Positions 61,965 through 64,000 of a stretch of 64,000 bases of DNA are shown here, one piece after another. Each line of letters opens with the position of its first letter. Within the stretch, counting starts at the first letter, position 1. The translations under genes were made by a program, and so were the position numbers. This stretch comes from Pseudomonas pisciculturae. Its GTDB lineage: Bacteria; Pseudomonadota; Gammaproteobacteria; Pseudomonadales; Pseudomonadaceae. The stretch covers positions 210,121 to 274,120 of the forward strand of contig NZ_JACVZE010000010.1 of the NCBI RefSeq assembly GCF_015461805.1, read 5' to 3'. Below the pieces are notes generated by a model. That model saw only the letters and a list, made by a program, of their open reading frames with translations, did not search any database and had not been told where the DNA came from.

Positions 61965-64000
61965 CTAAAGCCGCTTGATTACAAAATAGGCGATATCGTA
62001 ATCATTGCCATCATGGGTGGCGAGGAGATGATTTACCCTGAATTCAATCATGGTGGTGTTCGCTACAAATTCACCTTCAAGCACATGCCAGTTCGTACCA
62101 GTGAGAGAGATAGCGGGTACCAATATCCCTTGGCTGGTTTCTAGGGAAATTATCGGAATATTAGAGGTTCCCCCGATATATACGCGAGCAAATTGTGTTC
62201 TAAATTGATAGCGTGCGCCTATGCGCATATTTTCGAAGGTTTTTTTTAGCAGCACGCCGACCTTGTTACTGTAGCTGTTGTTGAACAAGCGAACGCGTCC
62301 TTGATCAACTCTGAAACGCAAGTCCCTAGGGTCAGCAGCAGGGCCTATTTCCCAACCATTAAAAGAATAATTATCAAAGGGCGTAAAATCGAGAGATAAG
62401 TCTTCTTGTTTCATAACAGAGTATTGGGTTTCTCGGAAACTGATCGCATCCGCCTCAACGGTACTCCCACTAAACGCCGCCTTGAACTCCATAATCAGCA
62501 CCGAGCCATGATCCAGCTCTTTCAAGTAATCGTAAGGAATGGGGTATTCAAAGTAACCATTGGCGATCCAGCCCGCATTGACGTAAGCCCCTGCACTGCC
62601 GTCATAGAGCGTATGCGCATAATCCACACCATTCTTTTTGCCCTTGAGGCGCAGCCAAACAGGCCATGGCGCGGTAATAAACGGCCAGGTACCCACATAT
62701 GACGTCGCCCCTTCGGTCACTTTCGTCAGGTCCAATATCTGGGTATGTGGGTCCGCTTCGTTGATGCGGATAATCGTTTTATTCAGCTCATCTTGCGGTA
62801 TCGGCGTCACTGTCACGGTTAACGCTTGTGATTCTTTCTGTTTACCGGCGCGTGTCACTTCATACCTGATCGTCACGATTTTATTGCCGTTACCAATGTT
62901 GGCCGCAACCGTCTCCCTGGAAACATCAAACTCTACCCACTGCGTGGCCGCATCGCCCCACTTGCTGGGGATGTCAGGCGAGCCGTCACCCGGCGTGCCG
63001 CTCACGTAGGCTTTGATCTCGTCGTCGTTACGCATCCCGGCATAACTGACCCGTAACTTGCTGCCATTCAGGGCATCCAGTGGGACCAGCGTCGCCGTGC
63101 CTGGGCCGGTAATGACCGCTTGGATCAAGTCCGGTGGCGGCAGGTCTGCCAAGCCCTCGGCGATCAGCACGGGCGTGATTTCAGAGTAGCGTGGCCTTTC
63201 TGTGCCGCGTTCAAGGATGTACCAGGCAAGTACCTCGTGGCCCAGATTGGCCGCGATGAAGGCGTGCGCCACCACAAACTTGGTCTGGGCGCCACTTTGC
63301 ACCACATCTTTTTCTACCTGGGTGCTGGCCAGCGGCCCACTCCAAAACAGTGTCATCCGGTCGCCAACCAAGGTGCCGGTGAACGGGGCAACCACCTCGG
63401 CGCCACTCGGCACATCGCCCGGGTCCAGTTGGCCGCCGCTTTCCTTCTCGATCTGCGGCGCCGGCATGTCACGCTTGGGTTCGCCTACTTGGTAGCTTTC
63501 GCGCAGTGATTCCAGCCCGTTGCGCAGCAGCACGTAGAACACCTCCATGCGCAGCCCGTCAAACCGCTTGATATTGGCGTCCGTCAGCACAAACGACAAC
63601 GTGCCGTTGTTGTTGGGGAGGCTGTCAAACCGTGCACTGACTTTGTATTCGATGGTGTTGCTAGCGTCGCTGTACAACAGGTTGACTTGAATTTCATCGT
63701 CAGGACGCCACAGGGCCTGCGCAGGAAACTGCACGGTAATCGCCGTAAGGTCCGGGTCGAGAATGCCGCCCACTTGCTCCACCACCCAAGGCGCTGGCCA
63801 GCGGATAACCTCGCCAATGACCGACAAAAATAGATTATGCGAGCGCTTGGGCGGTTGCCCGTTGCCTTCGAGTCGGTAATGCACCACTGCGCTGCCTTTG
63901 GCGATGGCCTTGACCAGCTCATTCGGTACATCGAAATAATACGTTCTGCCGCCAGGTAGCTCCTGGTTGCCAACGTGCGGCACCGAGCCACTTTCGCCGG
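61965..64000 (-). CDS. Large Ig-like repeat exoprotein (N-terminus beyond window)
   Basis: The frame is open across the right edge (codons before 63983 read GESGS), so only the C-terminal 678 residues are visible. They consist of beta-rich units of about 100-150 residues with recurring pieces such as VEQVGGILDPDLTAITVQFP and PWPVWLRLKGKKNGVDYAHT. A distinct C-terminal beta domain of about 150 residues (DNYSFNGWEIGPAADPRDLR) resembles a carbohydrate-binding jelly roll. No signal peptide can be seen as the start is missing. Bases from about 61975 to 62460 are visibly richer in A/T than the rest, which suggests a separately acquired C-terminal module. Probably a surface or secreted adhesin-like protein. 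Confidence 0.72.
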   Translation of the reverse strand, partial: GESGSVPHVGNQELPGGRTYYFDVPNELVKAIAKGSAVVHYRLEGNGQPPKRSHNLFLSVIGEVIRWPAPWVVEQVGGILDPDLTAITVQFPAQALWRPDDEIQVNLLYSDASNTIEYKVSARFDSLPNNNGTLSFVLTDANIKRFDGLRMEVFYVLLRNGLESLRESYQVGEPKRDMPAPQIEKESGGQLDPGDVPSGAEVVAPFTGTLVGDRMTLFWSGPLASTQVEKDVVQSGAQTKFVVAHAFIAANLGHEVLAWYILERGTERPRYSEITPVLIAEGLADLPPPDLIQAVITGPGTATLVPLDALNGSKLRVSYAGMRNDDEIKAYVSGTPGDGSPDIPSKWGDAATQWVEFDVSRETVAANIGNGNKIVTIRYEVTRAGKQKESQALTVTVTPIPQDELNKTIIRINEADPHTQILDLTKVTEGATSYVGTWPFITAPWPVWLRLKGKKNGVDYAHTLYDGSAGAYVNAGWIANGYFEYPIPYDYLKELDHGSVLIMEFKAAFSGSTVEADAISFRETQYSVMKQEDLSLDFTPFDNYSFNGWEIGPAADPRDLRFRVDQGRVRLFNNSYSNKVGVLLKKTFENMRIGARYQFRTQFARVYIGGTSNIPIISLETSQGILVPAISLTGTNWHVLEGEFVANTTMIEFRVNHLLATHDGNDYDIAYFVIKRL

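Noticed and set aside
61874..61978. 34-codon frame beginning MELSISAPTP after the alpha-E gene
   Set aside because: It runs into the convergent exoprotein gene, has no recognisable product, and an overlapping frame looks more protein-like.

Overview
The window looks like chromosome from a Pseudomonas of the fluorescens group. The gene content (complete-looking arn lipid A operon, Bcr-type exporter, methyl-accepting chemoreceptors, KaiC/hybrid-kinase cluster, branched-chain acyl-CoA catabolism), the high GC with strong C/G third-position bias, and the many GTGGGAG..GGGCTTGC-type REP sequences all fit. No rRNA, tRNA or CRISPR array was seen.

Layout. 1-1.8 kb: leftward remnant of a recombinase module resembling the gamma-Mobile-Trio (a GmtX-like coiled-coil protein cut by the window edge, plus a broken recombinase). 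2-7.5 kb: small lipoprotein, chemoreceptor, Bcr/CflA exporter, an intact tyrosine recombinase and a secreted unknown. 7.9-17.2 kb: translationally coupled arnC-A-D-T-E-F-ugd plus a second ArnT-like glycosyltransferase; arnB is absent from its usual first position. 17.3-18.1 kb: HPP membrane protein. 18.3-22.4 kb: overlapping three-gene cluster of an acyl-CoA oxidase homologue, a cytochrome P450 fused to a Rid domain, and an HSL-type hydrolase. 22.5-29 kb: two convergent acyl-CoA operons whose enzymes match late valine (HIBCH-like hydrolase, acyl-CoA dehydrogenase) and isoleucine (SDR, thiolase, acyl-CoA dehydrogenase, enoyl-CoA hydratase) breakdown, separated by two 90-bp REP pairs.

29.1-41.8 kb: bestrophin-like channel and TPR protein, then a dense signalling island: double-domain KaiC ATPase coupled to a hybrid kinase, two single-domain receivers, a REC-kinase, stand-alone CheB and CheR, and a 1163-residue CHASE3-GAF-kinase with three receivers. 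Two intergenic regions of the island share a TTGTACA-containing motif. 41.8-42.2 kb: a structured intergenic repeat with nested perfect hairpins. 42.3-46.9 kb: DUF1254 protein, a J-domain-like membrane protein without the HPD motif, a DUF3829 protein and a DUF3313 lipoprotein. 47-53.2 kb: a LacI-regulated sugar ABC transporter with a xylulokinase-type kinase and two operator-like palindromes upstream. 53.2-64 kb: a chemoreceptor lacking the usual N-terminal membrane anchor; a 951-residue unknown that resembles a secreted toxin/effector with a possible C-terminal Cys-His-Asn/Asp site; a tiny acidic protein; an ATP-grasp/alpha-E pair; and the C-terminal part of a large Ig-like exoprotein that runs off the right edge.

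The best candidates for something undescribed are the 951-residue toxin-like protein, the P450-Rid cluster, and the KaiC/CheR/CheB/multi-receiver signalling island. All functional names rest on motif recognition by eye; no database search was possible.
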